DNA from: an uncultured Chitinophagaceae bacterium
Lineage (GTDB): Bacteria > Bacteroidota > Bacteroidia > Chitinophagales > Chitinophagaceae
DNA: 64,000 nucleotides
Assembly: GCA_903883945.1 (NCBI GenBank)
Contig: CAISCV010000087.1
Span: forward strand, 1 to 64,000
Reading direction: 5' to 3'
Made by a program: the position numbers and the translations under genes. The notes below the pieces were generated by a model. It ran no database searches and was not told the origin of the DNA. It saw only the letters and a list, made by a program, of their open reading frames with translations. Shown here piece by piece: positions 44,728 through 52,611 of the stretch (position 1 is its first letter; each line of letters begins with the position of its first letter).

Positions 44728-45426
44728 ATGCTTCTCCCTGCCTTCCTTCTTGGTTTAATCAGTAGTTTCCATTGTGTGGGAATGTGCGGACCATTGGCTA
44801 TGGCCGTGCCCGTGCAGCATTTGTCGGTTACAGCAAAGAAGTTCGCCATTATCCTGTATCATACAGGGCGCATCCTCACTTATACCTTGTTGGGACTACT
44901 ATTCGGACTCCTAGGCCGACACATCTTCATTGCAGGTTTTCAGCAGAAAGCCTCGTTGATATTGGGAAGCATCATCCTCGCGGTGGTAGTCTACCAACGA
45001 CTTTCCCGCAACAGCTATACCCCGCCGTTCATCCAATCTTTCACCAATATGTTGCAGGATATCATGCGGAAGCTATGGGGAAAGCACTCTTCCTTAAGCG
45101 CTTTTCTGTTAGGGATGACCAATGGTTTGCTCCCTTGCGGAATGGTTTATTTCGCTTTGGCGGGTGCATTAAGTAATGACTCTATTACAGGAAGCATCTT
45201 CTTTATGGGATTTTTTGGGTTGGGCACTTTACCACTCATGCTCTCCGTTCATTTTCTAGGAACAGGCTATCTCACCCTATCCTTCCGTAGCAAAGCACGC
45301 AGACTAGTGCCTGTATTCATTGGTTTTATGGGTGTGCTGTTAATACTTCGTGGCTTAAACTTAGGTATTCCCTTTATTAGCCCTTATTTAGGCAATGATA
45401 TGGGCAAAGTAATTTCTTGTCATTAA
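44728..45426 (+). CDS. TauE/SafE or UreH-like membrane protein in the cco operon
   Basis: The 232-residue polytopic protein has six predicted helices. It carries SFHCVGMCGPLAMAVPV at the N-terminus (a paired-Cys motif, C-x3-C) and GMTNGLLPCGMVYFAL in the second half, both typical of the UreH/DsbD-like transmembrane family often labelled sulfite exporter TauE/SafE. In Bacteroidota this gene closes the cco operon. A role in copper delivery to the oxidase (CcoA/UreH2-like) is plausible but inferred. Confidence 0.88.
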   Translation: MLLPAFLLGLISSFHCVGMCGPLAMAVPVQHLSVTAKKFAIILYHTGRILTYTLLGLLFGLLGRHIFIAGFQQKASLILGSIILAVVVYQRLSRNSYTPPFIQSFTNMLQDIMRKLWGKHSSLSAFLLGMTNGLLPCGMVYFALAGALSNDSITGSIFFMGFFGLGTLPLMLSVHFLGTGYLTLSFRSKARRLVPVFIGFMGVLLILRGLNLGIPFISPYLGNDMGKVISCH

Positions 45427-45495
45427 ATAAGCGTTGAATTTTTTGTCAGTTACTAAAAGGGATATTTCGTTGGCAACTTGTCTTATAAAAAAGCC

Positions 45496-46269
45496 CTACT
45501 TGAACCGATAGCCCACAATACATTTAAAGATATTATTATCCGTGCTATGGGTTAATCCAAAGCCGTAACCGATATTAAATTCCCAATTGGGGTCGAAATC
45601 GGCATCTAAGGAAAGGAATAAATTGTGTTGCTGCTGCTGTTGGGGCAGCGGGTTATTCAGCCCCCCTACCGCTCCATAGTATTCTATTCCAGGCGACAGG
45701 GTTTTCGAAACATCATAACTAATTTTGGCATTTGGAGAGAAGTCATAACCAGAAGAAGCATTTGCACCGTGCAATGATTTGTCAAATACAGGATTAAAGC
45801 ACAGGTATAGTTTATTAATCTTTTTATCGATAATTGGGCGTATTTCCAGAGTCCAGTCATCCGCACTAAACTGTAGTTTCTGATACCCTACTTCCATTGA
45901 AAGGCTTAGTCCAACAGGAAAATGATATCTGGTTGGCAGCATTACTCTCGGTCTTATATGGCTGCCCAAATAAGCAGTACGGTTGTCGCTTCCAATTGAA
46001 TTAAAAAAGTAGAAACCCGTCTCTAGCCAATCATTCCAACCATGTGTAATTTCAACAGTTTCGTGCACGACCTGGTTGGTGGGAAGAACGCCTTTGTCCA
46101 TGCTAGTAGACCCCTCGCCCGTAAAGTTGCTGTGCAACTCGATCATTGTGTAGTTTTTGGTCATTGTTTCTGATCCGTATACTTGTATTTCGTAATTATC
46201 TTGGGCGGAAGCTATTTTTCCTGTTATTAAAAAGAAAACAAAAGCAATTAGTAATTTCATATTCATCAA
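45496..46269 (-). CDS. Outer-membrane beta-barrel-like protein
   Basis: The 257-residue protein has a signal peptide (GKIASAQ), beta-strand-rich sequence throughout (ELHSNFTGEGSTSMDKG, HGWNDWLETGFYFFNS, YHFPVGLSLSMEVGYQKL) and a closing aromatic strand NIFKCIVGYRFK, as in small outer-membrane barrels (MetA-pathway/DUF-type). ATG codons at 46269, 46266 and 46260 are all possible starts. It is the last gene of the minus-strand exosortase region. Confidence 0.8.
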   Translation of the reverse strand: MMNMKLLIAFVFFLITGKIASAQDNYEIQVYGSETMTKNYTMIELHSNFTGEGSTSMDKGVLPTNQVVHETVEITHGWNDWLETGFYFFNSIGSDNRTAYLGSHIRPRVMLPTRYHFPVGLSLSMEVGYQKLQFSADDWTLEIRPIIDKKINKLYLCFNPVFDKSLHGANASSGYDFSPNAKISYDVSKTLSPGIEYYGAVGGLNNPLPQQQQQHNLFLSLDADFDPNWEFNIGYGFGLTHSTDNNIFKCIVGYRFK

Positions 46270-46379
46270 TACAATAAATGATCTAAGTTGGTTTAATAAG
46301 AATGGATTTATTAATAGGCACTTTTAATCTAATTTAAATAAGTAGAATTGTCAGGAAGTATTTATTTTTACTTCAAATC

Positions 46380-46745
46380 TTACTTTTGTGCAGGTTTTAG
46401 TAGTTTATACAACAGATAAAAGATACCGAATGTTAGCGGAGACATGCCAAAACCTGCATAACTATGAACAATAAAATGCCCCTTTATAAACCCTTCAATA
46501 CTAAATATCCATCGAATGAGATAATTTAGTAAAAAGAACCCATATAAGACTGTCCACAGATATAATAGTAAAATATTCGACGCCTTTCGCCAATAAAGCC
46601 ACCCTACAATGCTTGTAAGTAGTAATTGAATGAATATAATCAGGTCGTTGTAATGTATAAATTGTAATTTATTTAAAAACAAGTTGCAAAGAATATCATT
46701 AACTATAATCAGGCTGACAGTAAGTAGTAAATGATAATATTTCAT
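46380..46745 (-). CDS. Four-helix membrane protein next to the exosortase gene
   Basis: The 121-residue protein has four predicted helices (about 3-22, 33-50, 55-80 and 98-115), with LTSIVGWLYWRKASNILLLY and HSYAGFGMSPLTFGIFYLLY. It begins 46 bp downstream of the exosortase gene. Exosortase loci in Bacteroidota usually contain such a small membrane partner (XrtX- or XrtF-associated proteins). Exact subfamily not determined. Confidence 0.65.
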   Translation of the reverse strand: MKYYHLLLTVSLIIVNDILCNLFLNKLQFIHYNDLIIFIQLLLTSIVGWLYWRKASNILLLYLWTVLYGFFLLNYLIRWIFSIEGFIKGHFIVHSYAGFGMSPLTFGIFYLLYKLLKPAQK

Positions 46746-46791
46746 AACGAAGTGCTTTCTTCTTTGGCAATTGATAATAATCTGGGGTTAT

Positions 46792-47346
46792 TTATATGAG
46801 CTTTCTATCTTTTAAAAACTTCACCCAAAGCATAAACATACAGGCATAAACAATTGTGGTAAATATATAATGATGTGCAACATTGGTCCATTCGGGCTTG
46901 TTGAAAAGTAACCAGATCAATGCAAAAAGTCTTACGAGATTGAGGACTAAAATCAGTACAATACCTATTGCAAAATAAATAAGTTTCTTCGCTATCTCTC
47001 CTGGAACACTTAAAAGAAAGCCAATATATAAAACATACAATTTGAAGGCGTTGCAGGCATCCCCTATTAGTAATAAGCCCTTTTTATTAAAAAGGATCAA
47101 TTCGCCTCTGTGGATTCCTTTTAAACTAAAGCCTGTTTTGTATAGATGATTGAGCAAGTAATGGGTAATTTCTGCGGTGAAATTGGTTAAAGGTCTGTCA
47201 AATAACCGGGTTGGGCTTAGGTAAAAGATATAAACTATATTAAATAGGATTGCTAGTATAAAAGCCTTTACGGCAAATCGTTTTGTATCGACAGACAACA
47301 GCTTATATTGCCTTTTTAATTCTATTTTTAATTCCGATACACTCAT
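46792..47346 (-). CDS. Exosortase/archaeosortase family protein
   Basis: The 184-residue, multi-helix protein has the three catalytic positions of the family: Cys98 in GDACNAFKLYVLYIGF, Arg139 in NLVRLFALIWLL and His158/159 in VAHHYIFTTIVYACMF. It lacks the long N-terminal helices of proteobacterial EpsH and matches the short Bacteroidota forms (XrtF/X/Y-like). It is a transpeptidase-like enzyme acting on C-terminal sorting signals. No PEP-CTERM-type substrate was recognised in the window. Confidence 0.85.
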   Translation of the reverse strand: MSVSELKIELKRQYKLLSVDTKRFAVKAFILAILFNIVYIFYLSPTRLFDRPLTNFTAEITHYLLNHLYKTGFSLKGIHRGELILFNKKGLLLIGDACNAFKLYVLYIGFLLSVPGEIAKKLIYFAIGIVLILVLNLVRLFALIWLLFNKPEWTNVAHHYIFTTIVYACMFMLWVKFLKDRKLI

Positions 47347-47409
47347 ATCTATGCGCTTAGTTAATAATCATCATTTGGGTTATATGCTTAACTTTTATCT
47401 TTAATGGGG

Positions 47410-48810
47410 CTATTTAGATGTTTGATAGCAACCCAGATCCGGTTTAGTTGCCGGGCGTGAATGCCCGTCCAGATCGGTTAACAAGTTTGTATTTGCACCT
47501 GCTTTAAGGGCAGGATTCGTATTGGTATTGGCTAAATGAAAGTCGAAGAATAGATTGCCCAAATCTATGTTAGTAAAGGTTGGAATTACATTTACCTGAC
47601 AATAAAAGTTAAGTTTTACATAAGGGGCTATGTCGTCCTTATCCTTGTATAGCACATTGTTGAAGTTTACATTGGCACTGGTAACTGTTTTGGCAAAAAC
47701 CACTTCATTCGTTACCAAGCTCCCCAACCCATACAAAATGCTGTTATTGAAGGTGCAATTAAGCGGAAAAGAAAGGTTGTAGCTATCGGTATTACTGATA
47801 CTCACCACCGGATTGGTGTGTGATACGTAGCTGTTGTCGTAGCTAGTTACCGTACATTGGTCGAATGTGTAGCTACCCCCTTCGGTTATGTTGATGTTGC
47901 TGCCACTGTTGGTAATCAAACAATTGGTTGCATTGATACTGCTGTAAGCGGCACCGATTGCGATGTTGTAGATATTGCTAAAAATACATTTATCCAGCGT
48001 AAGTACCGGATTAGTGGTGGCAGCGGGCCCAACCACCGATACGCCATTGTATCCATTTAGGATTGTACAATATTGCAGGAAATTGTTGCTGCTGCTTGCT
48101 GTGAAATAGATGCCTGGCCACGACCCAGGAAAGCCATTGTAGGGCGCATCGAGCCTGTCGCACCTAAAACTAATGCGGTTGGTGGTATCGCCCACTGCAT
48201 TCAAAGTTCCTTTGATGATGAGTGATGCTTTTGCGTTGGCATACACTTTTGTGCCTTTTTGTATGGTGAGCGTTTTGCCAGAATCTACCGTTACATCACC
48301 TAGCAATACAATGGGTAACTTATTGGTCCAGGTGGTATCGTTTTTAATCTCGGTTTTTTTAATAAAATTAGCATTATGACCATACGCAACCAGTTGCAGC
48401 CAGGTGGTATCTCCGTTGTAAGTGATGCGAATACTGTCTCTTCGGATAAAAAAAGTATCCTCGTTTGTTGCACTGATAGACACACTCACATAACCCCATA
48501 GACTATCATTGGCATCAATGGTTTGATTGTTAAAGGATGCACCAGGCGAACCATCTAAATTGAGTTTAAAAAAGGAGTTGGCACCGCCCATCAGTTGTAC
48601 ATTACTTAGTAAAAGTTTCTGGTTGTTGTTATTAAATATCCTGAAAGAACCAGTAATAGAACCTGTTGTGGTAAAGACAGTATCGAAGTAAAGGGTGTCG
48701 GAAGACAGACTAAGAGACGCATTTTTGCTCGTAATAAAAGTATCTTTCTTACACGAAGAAACAGATGCCATAATGAGAATAGCCAACAGTATAACAGAAA
48801 CAACTTTCAT
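47410..48810 (-). CDS. Lipoprotein with right-handed beta-helix (choice-of-anchor Q-like)
   Basis: The 466-residue protein has a lipobox (MASVSSCKKD), a beta-sandwich region (about 25-150, LYFDTVFTTTGSITGSFRIF), a parallel beta-helix with recurring ITN/CTILNGYNG turns (about 165-380), and the closing LLTDLDGHSRPATKPDLGCY, typical of choice-of-anchor Q proteins. It lies upstream of the exosortase gene on the same strand (63 bp gap). It is probably a surface polysaccharide-binding or polysaccharide-cleaving protein, but no catalytic site was seen. Confidence 0.82.
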   Translation of the reverse strand: MKVVSVILLAILIMASVSSCKKDTFITSKNASLSLSSDTLYFDTVFTTTGSITGSFRIFNNNNQKLLLSNVQLMGGANSFFKLNLDGSPGASFNNQTIDANDSLWGYVSVSISATNEDTFFIRRDSIRITYNGDTTWLQLVAYGHNANFIKKTEIKNDTTWTNKLPIVLLGDVTVDSGKTLTIQKGTKVYANAKASLIIKGTLNAVGDTTNRISFRCDRLDAPYNGFPGSWPGIYFTASSSNNFLQYCTILNGYNGVSVVGPAATTNPVLTLDKCIFSNIYNIAIGAAYSSINATNCLITNSGSNINITEGGSYTFDQCTVTSYDNSYVSHTNPVVSISNTDSYNLSFPLNCTFNNSILYGLGSLVTNEVVFAKTVTSANVNFNNVLYKDKDDIAPYVKLNFYCQVNVIPTFTNIDLGNLFFDFHLANTNTNPALKAGANTNLLTDLDGHSRPATKPDLGCYQTSK

Positions 48811-48943
48811 TTGGTAAAAATAGGCGTTAGCCGTTAAATAATATGAAGGCGTAATAATTTATGAGTTAATTACCGCTAGAAGCCCCTTTTCAGCTTCATT
48901 TTTTGCTATGAAAGGGTGAAATAGGGTTTGACTAGTGGGCGGG

Positions 48944-49120
48944 AAAACATTTCCTGTACACCAGAAAACATTCCGGGGGCACCAGAAAACATTCCGGGGG
49001 CACCAGAAAACATTTCGGGGACACCGGAAAACATTCCGGGGACACCGGAAAACATTTCGGGGACACCGGAAAACATTTCGGGGACACCGGAAAACATTTC
49101 GGGGACACCGGAAATGTTTG
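48944..49120. repeat. Array C: 21-bp tandem repeats (GGGGACACCGGAAAACATT)
   Basis: CACC(A/G)G cores begin at 48959, 48980, 49001, 49022, 49043, 49064, 49085 and 49106, exactly 21 bp apart, with a partial copy before the first. Units are nearly identical apart from AGA/GGA and C/T variants. The array lies between the divergent beta-helix lipoprotein gene and the restriction-gene remnant. Frames of repeated GVPEMFS-type peptides are open on both strands only because the period is a multiple of three. Confidence 0.93.
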
Positions 49121-49158
49121 CCATTGATTTGACCCCTCCTGAAATTACTTGACAGTTT

Positions 49159-49982
49159 TTGGTGTTAATATTACTATTTGTTTACCGTAATTTGGGTTAT
49201 TACTTATGCAAGAATACAGCTTTGTTTGCTACTCCTACTTTTCTAAAGATAGACGGCACAGTAAGAGAAAAGGTGTTAGCCTATATTCTTGACCCGGCAA
49301 AGAAGGATACTAGGATAAAGAACCTATCGAAAAGGGTGATGGATTTAATAGGTAATATGTACCCGATTGATGACAGGGAAATAGAAAAATATATAGTAGC
49401 CATCTTATCAGACTTTAGCGATGAACAGTTTACTGATCTTGCCAATAACGAATACAGCTATGTAAAAAGATTAAGGACAAAATAAATGCGCTATCAGAAG
49501 TATTTGCCGAAGAGCAATTTAGAAAGTTGTTGGATATAGATAAGATATTCATCAAGCCTACATATAGTTTACTAACACAAATTGCACCTGGAGAGACTTC
49601 CAAAGACATTGCTAAGTCATTGTATGAAAAAGAAGGCAGTATGAATGGGTTTGAAGAAAGGGTGATTAATGACATTGCCAATCTACAAAATATCCAATTC
49701 TGGACAAGGAACACGGATAAAAAAGGCATAGGCTTTTGCATTAATGGCTTCATTAATCATTATCCAGATTTTATCATTCAAACAAAAAGTGGAAAGACCA
49801 TAATAGTAGAAACAAAAGGAGATGACAGAGATAATAGTGACAGTGAAATGAAGATTAGGCTTGGTACAGCTTGGGCAAATAAGGCAGGTAGCAACTTTAA
49901 GTACTTTATGGTATTTGATAAGAAAGAAGTTATTGGGGCATATAAGCTTGATGAATTTATAAAGTTGATACAACAATTGTAA
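49159..49982 (+). pseudogene. C-terminal remnant of a type III restriction/DEAD-box helicase subunit, frameshifted
   Basis: Two frames join into one protein end. The first (to 49485) carries DREIEKYIVAILSDFSDEQF. The second, readable from about 49464 as KDKINALSEVFAEEQFRKLL, continues to IGFCINGFINHYPDFIIQTK then SGKTIIVETKGDDRD. The last part matches the PD-(D/E)xK nuclease end of type III Res-like proteins. A run of five A at 49464-49468 is one base short for the frames to join, so a deletion there explains the shift. The helicase body (about 700 residues) is missing. Inactive as written. Confidence 0.75.
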
Positions 49983-50010
49983 GAAATGAAATTCCCTGCC
50001 GGTTCCCACT

Positions 50011-50072
50011 GGAGCAAGTGTTCAGCGATAGCTGGTCACTTGTTCCTATTAGTCAAACCAGTTTTTAACTGG
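50011..50072. terminator. Two hairpins between convergent genes
   Basis: GGAGCAAGTG (50011-50020) pairs with CACTTGTTCC (50037-50046), with one mismatch. CCAGT/ACTGG (50058-50062 and 50068-50072) follows. They lie between the remnant on the plus strand and the MFS gene on the minus strand. Confidence 0.45.
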
Positions 50073-50126
50073 AATATGCTAAGAAAAAATTCCTGCTAAT
50101 ATAGCGTATCACTAGATTGGGTATTC

Positions 50127-51362
50127 CTAATATTCCATTTCTTTCAACGAAGGGGCTTTGAACCAAGTGGTGGTTACTACCAATAAAGTCATGCAGCCGC
50201 CAAATACCACTGAGGGAATTACGCCCAACAGCTTTGCAGCCACACCACTTTCAAACTGCCCAAACTCGTTGCTGCTGTTAATGAACATGGAGTTTACACT
50301 CATTACGCGGCCCCGCATATTGTCGGGGGTTTTTAATTGTAAGATGGTACCACGGATTACGACACTTATGCCATCTAGCAAGCCACTAATGACCAAGGCG
50401 GCAAAGGACAGCCAAAAAATTTTGGAGAGGGCGAAAGTTATGATACAAATGCCAAAACCTGCAATGGCATACATGAGCTTTCTGCCTTGAGCACCATTGA
50501 TAGGAAAGAAGGTAAGGGTAATGATGATAGTTACCGAACCAATATCAGAAGCTGCATTGAGCCAGCCATAACCAACAGGTCCACAATGTAAAATGTCTTG
50601 TGCAAAAACAGGAATCATGGCCACGGCACCACCAAAGAAAACCGCAAACAAATCGAGTGATAATGCACAGAGTAATTCTTTAGTTTTAAATACAAAGTGT
50701 AAGCCTTCTTTTACACTTTCCCAAGTTTTCTTTTCGGTACTTAGATTCAAAGCAGGCTTTTTTGGTAAACTAAATAACAGGCAGAAACCTAATGCCGCTA
50801 ATACAGCAACCACTATCAAAGCGCCTGTGTTCCCGAAACCGGCAATCAGGAAGCCTGCACCCGCATGACCAATTACTGAAGCTGATAACCAGCAGCCCTG
50901 GTTCCAGGTAATGGCATTTTGTAAGACTTCCTTTGGAACTGTGGTGGGCAGGATGGTATTGAAAACCGGACTAACAAATGAGCGTAAAATGCCTGTCAGG
51001 AATATTATGATATAGATACAAAACACAACAATGTGGGTGCTAAACATTGCAAATGAAACTTTGGAGGAAAGCGCAATAAGTGCTAAGACAGCCAGAAAAT
51101 AAAAGGCTACCCCTATTAGCATTAGCTTTCTTTTTTCGCTGATGTCTATAACGTGCCCTGCATACAATGCAAGCGAAAGCGCAGGTATCACTTCGCTTAG
51201 TCCTATCAATCCGATGGCAAAGGGTTCGTGTGTTAATTCGAAAACCCACCATCCCACCAATGTGCCTAGCATTCTTAAAGCCATAATGAAGGAAAACCTG
51301 CCCAATAGAAAGTTTCTGAATTCTGGAAATTGTATTGCTGAGAAAGCTTTGTGTTTATTCAT
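50127..51362 (-). CDS. MFS transporter
   Basis: The 411-residue protein has about 12 helices in two halves with a short central loop. MFS loop 2-3 signature positions include GHVIDISEKRKLMLIGV, and the second-half counterpart is NGAQGRKLMYAIAG. SVVIRGTILQLKTPDNMRGR and VMSVNSMFINSSNEFGQFES match the MFS_3/enterobactin-exporter-like (DHA3) group. The substrate is unknown. It is monocistronic, convergent with the restriction remnant. Confidence 0.9.
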   Translation of the reverse strand: MNKHKAFSAIQFPEFRNFLLGRFSFIMALRMLGTLVGWWVFELTHEPFAIGLIGLSEVIPALSLALYAGHVIDISEKRKLMLIGVAFYFLAVLALIALSSKVSFAMFSTHIVVFCIYIIIFLTGILRSFVSPVFNTILPTTVPKEVLQNAITWNQGCWLSASVIGHAGAGFLIAGFGNTGALIVVAVLAALGFCLLFSLPKKPALNLSTEKKTWESVKEGLHFVFKTKELLCALSLDLFAVFFGGAVAMIPVFAQDILHCGPVGYGWLNAASDIGSVTIIITLTFFPINGAQGRKLMYAIAGFGICIITFALSKIFWLSFAALVISGLLDGISVVIRGTILQLKTPDNMRGRVMSVNSMFINSSNEFGQFESGVAAKLLGVIPSVVFGGCMTLLVVTTTWFKAPSLKEMEY

Positions 51363-51450
51363 TAATTAAGTTGTATGTACGATCGTAAGCAAAATTATAA
51401 GTAGGAATACTTACAACGGCCAGTCAATTTAGTTTGGGGATAAGTGGGTT

Positions 51451-52611
51451 TTATTCTTTGTTTTTACGTTCTAGCCAAAGCCTTACTTCTCTCATCACTT
51501 TTTCATTACGAATGACTATACTAAACTTCTGGTCGTAATCCCACAGAGTTAGAGGGATATTCAATTCATCCATTATGTTTGTAATATCTTCTAAATAATT
51601 GCGACGATACTTTTCGTCTGCTTGGTTAATTACGCCTGCTTCAGTACATATTAAAGGCATACTTCTTTTTTTGCATTCCTCTGCTATTCGGCGTAGTCTC
51701 ACTGTAATATATTCTTTGGTGCCTTCGGCAGGGTATTTAGCGTAATCTTGTTCTATATCTGTGCCGGTGTAGGCTTTATCCAGGTTGGGCATTCTTCTTT
51801 TTTCATAGGGATAGGGTATATTCGTCACATAAGTATGGTCTTTAACCCATTCAGCCCCCTGATGTGTAAAAATGTAGGGCTCATAAAAATGGATGGTGTA
51901 AAGTATTTTGTCGTCATCAATTTTGCCTAAATCCAATAGTTCATCGGCATTGTTGTAGTTGGTACCACCTATAATATAATATCGCTCTTTTTCTTCCCAG
52001 CGTAATCCTTTAACAATGTAATTGATGTCTTCTTTCCAGGAAGTTCGTTCCTCTGTGGGTTCATTATACAGTTCAAAAAATAAAGATTGATAGCCCATAC
52101 CCCGGAATTTATTCTGCATTTGTTTCCACATCCACATGATTCGATCTCTTTCCAACATGCGGTTGTCGCTACCATAATATACCTTGCCGTAGTGATAGGT
52201 AATGATGAGTTTTAGACCCAATTTTTCACAGGTATTGTATGCATCTCCAAGTTTATCTAGCAAGGCAACCTGAAAATTGGACGAGTTTGGTTGCAGGTAC
52301 ATATCAAAAGCAACTGGCAGTCTTACTGTTTTGAAGCCGGCATTTTTGATAGCTGTTAATTTGTGGTTAATGTCTACATTCAACAAGCTGTCGGGAGGCT
52401 CCCAAGTATGTTCCAGTAGAGACAAATTCACTCCAGCGCCCATATTTGGGGGTATTTGGGCACAGTTATAATTTTTACTGCCGCAGTTATCCACACTGTT
52501 AGCAAAAAGTGGGAAGGTAATGGCATGTAATAGCACTAATAATATCATATTTGTACTAATTACAGCTATTTTCACAAAATAATTTGAATTTGTCTCTTTA
52601 ACCCGTGTCAT
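51451..52611 (-). CDS. Secreted GH5 glycoside hydrolase
   Basis: The 386 residues from the ATG at 52611 include a membrane/signal segment, then a GH5 (alpha/beta)8 domain: KNAGFKTVRLPVAF, LGLKLIITYHYG, the acid/base Glu in LFFELYNEPTEERT and the nucleophile Glu in MPLICTEAGV. An internal ATG at 52548 (MILLVLLHAITFPLFANS) gives a tidier signal peptide and may be the true start. Divergent from a polysaccharide-synthase operon, it may trim or release the polymer, as GH5/GH8 enzymes do in cellulose loci. That role is inferred. Confidence 0.88.
   Translation of the reverse strand: MTRVKETNSNYFVKIAVISTNMILLVLLHAITFPLFANSVDNCGSKNYNCAQIPPNMGAGVNLSLLEHTWEPPDSLLNVDINHKLTAIKNAGFKTVRLPVAFDMYLQPNSSNFQVALLDKLGDAYNTCEKLGLKLIITYHYGKVYYGSDNRMLERDRIMWMWKQMQNKFRGMGYQSLFFELYNEPTEERTSWKEDINYIVKGLRWEEKERYYIIGGTNYNNADELLDLGKIDDDKILYTIHFYEPYIFTHQGAEWVKDHTYVTNIPYPYEKRRMPNLDKAYTGTDIEQDYAKYPAEGTKEYITVRLRRIAEECKKRSMPLICTEAGVINQADEKYRRNYLEDITNIMDELNIPLTLWDYDQKFSIVIRNEKVMREVRLWLERKNKE

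Noticed and set aside
48944-49120. CRISPR array
   Set aside because: The repeats are contiguous, 21 bp long, with no unique spacers and no cas genes nearby.
48906-49152. Frames of GVPEMFS or GTPENIS repeats in array C
   Set aside because: Both strands and more than one frame are open because of the 21-bp period. Treated as non-coding repeat.
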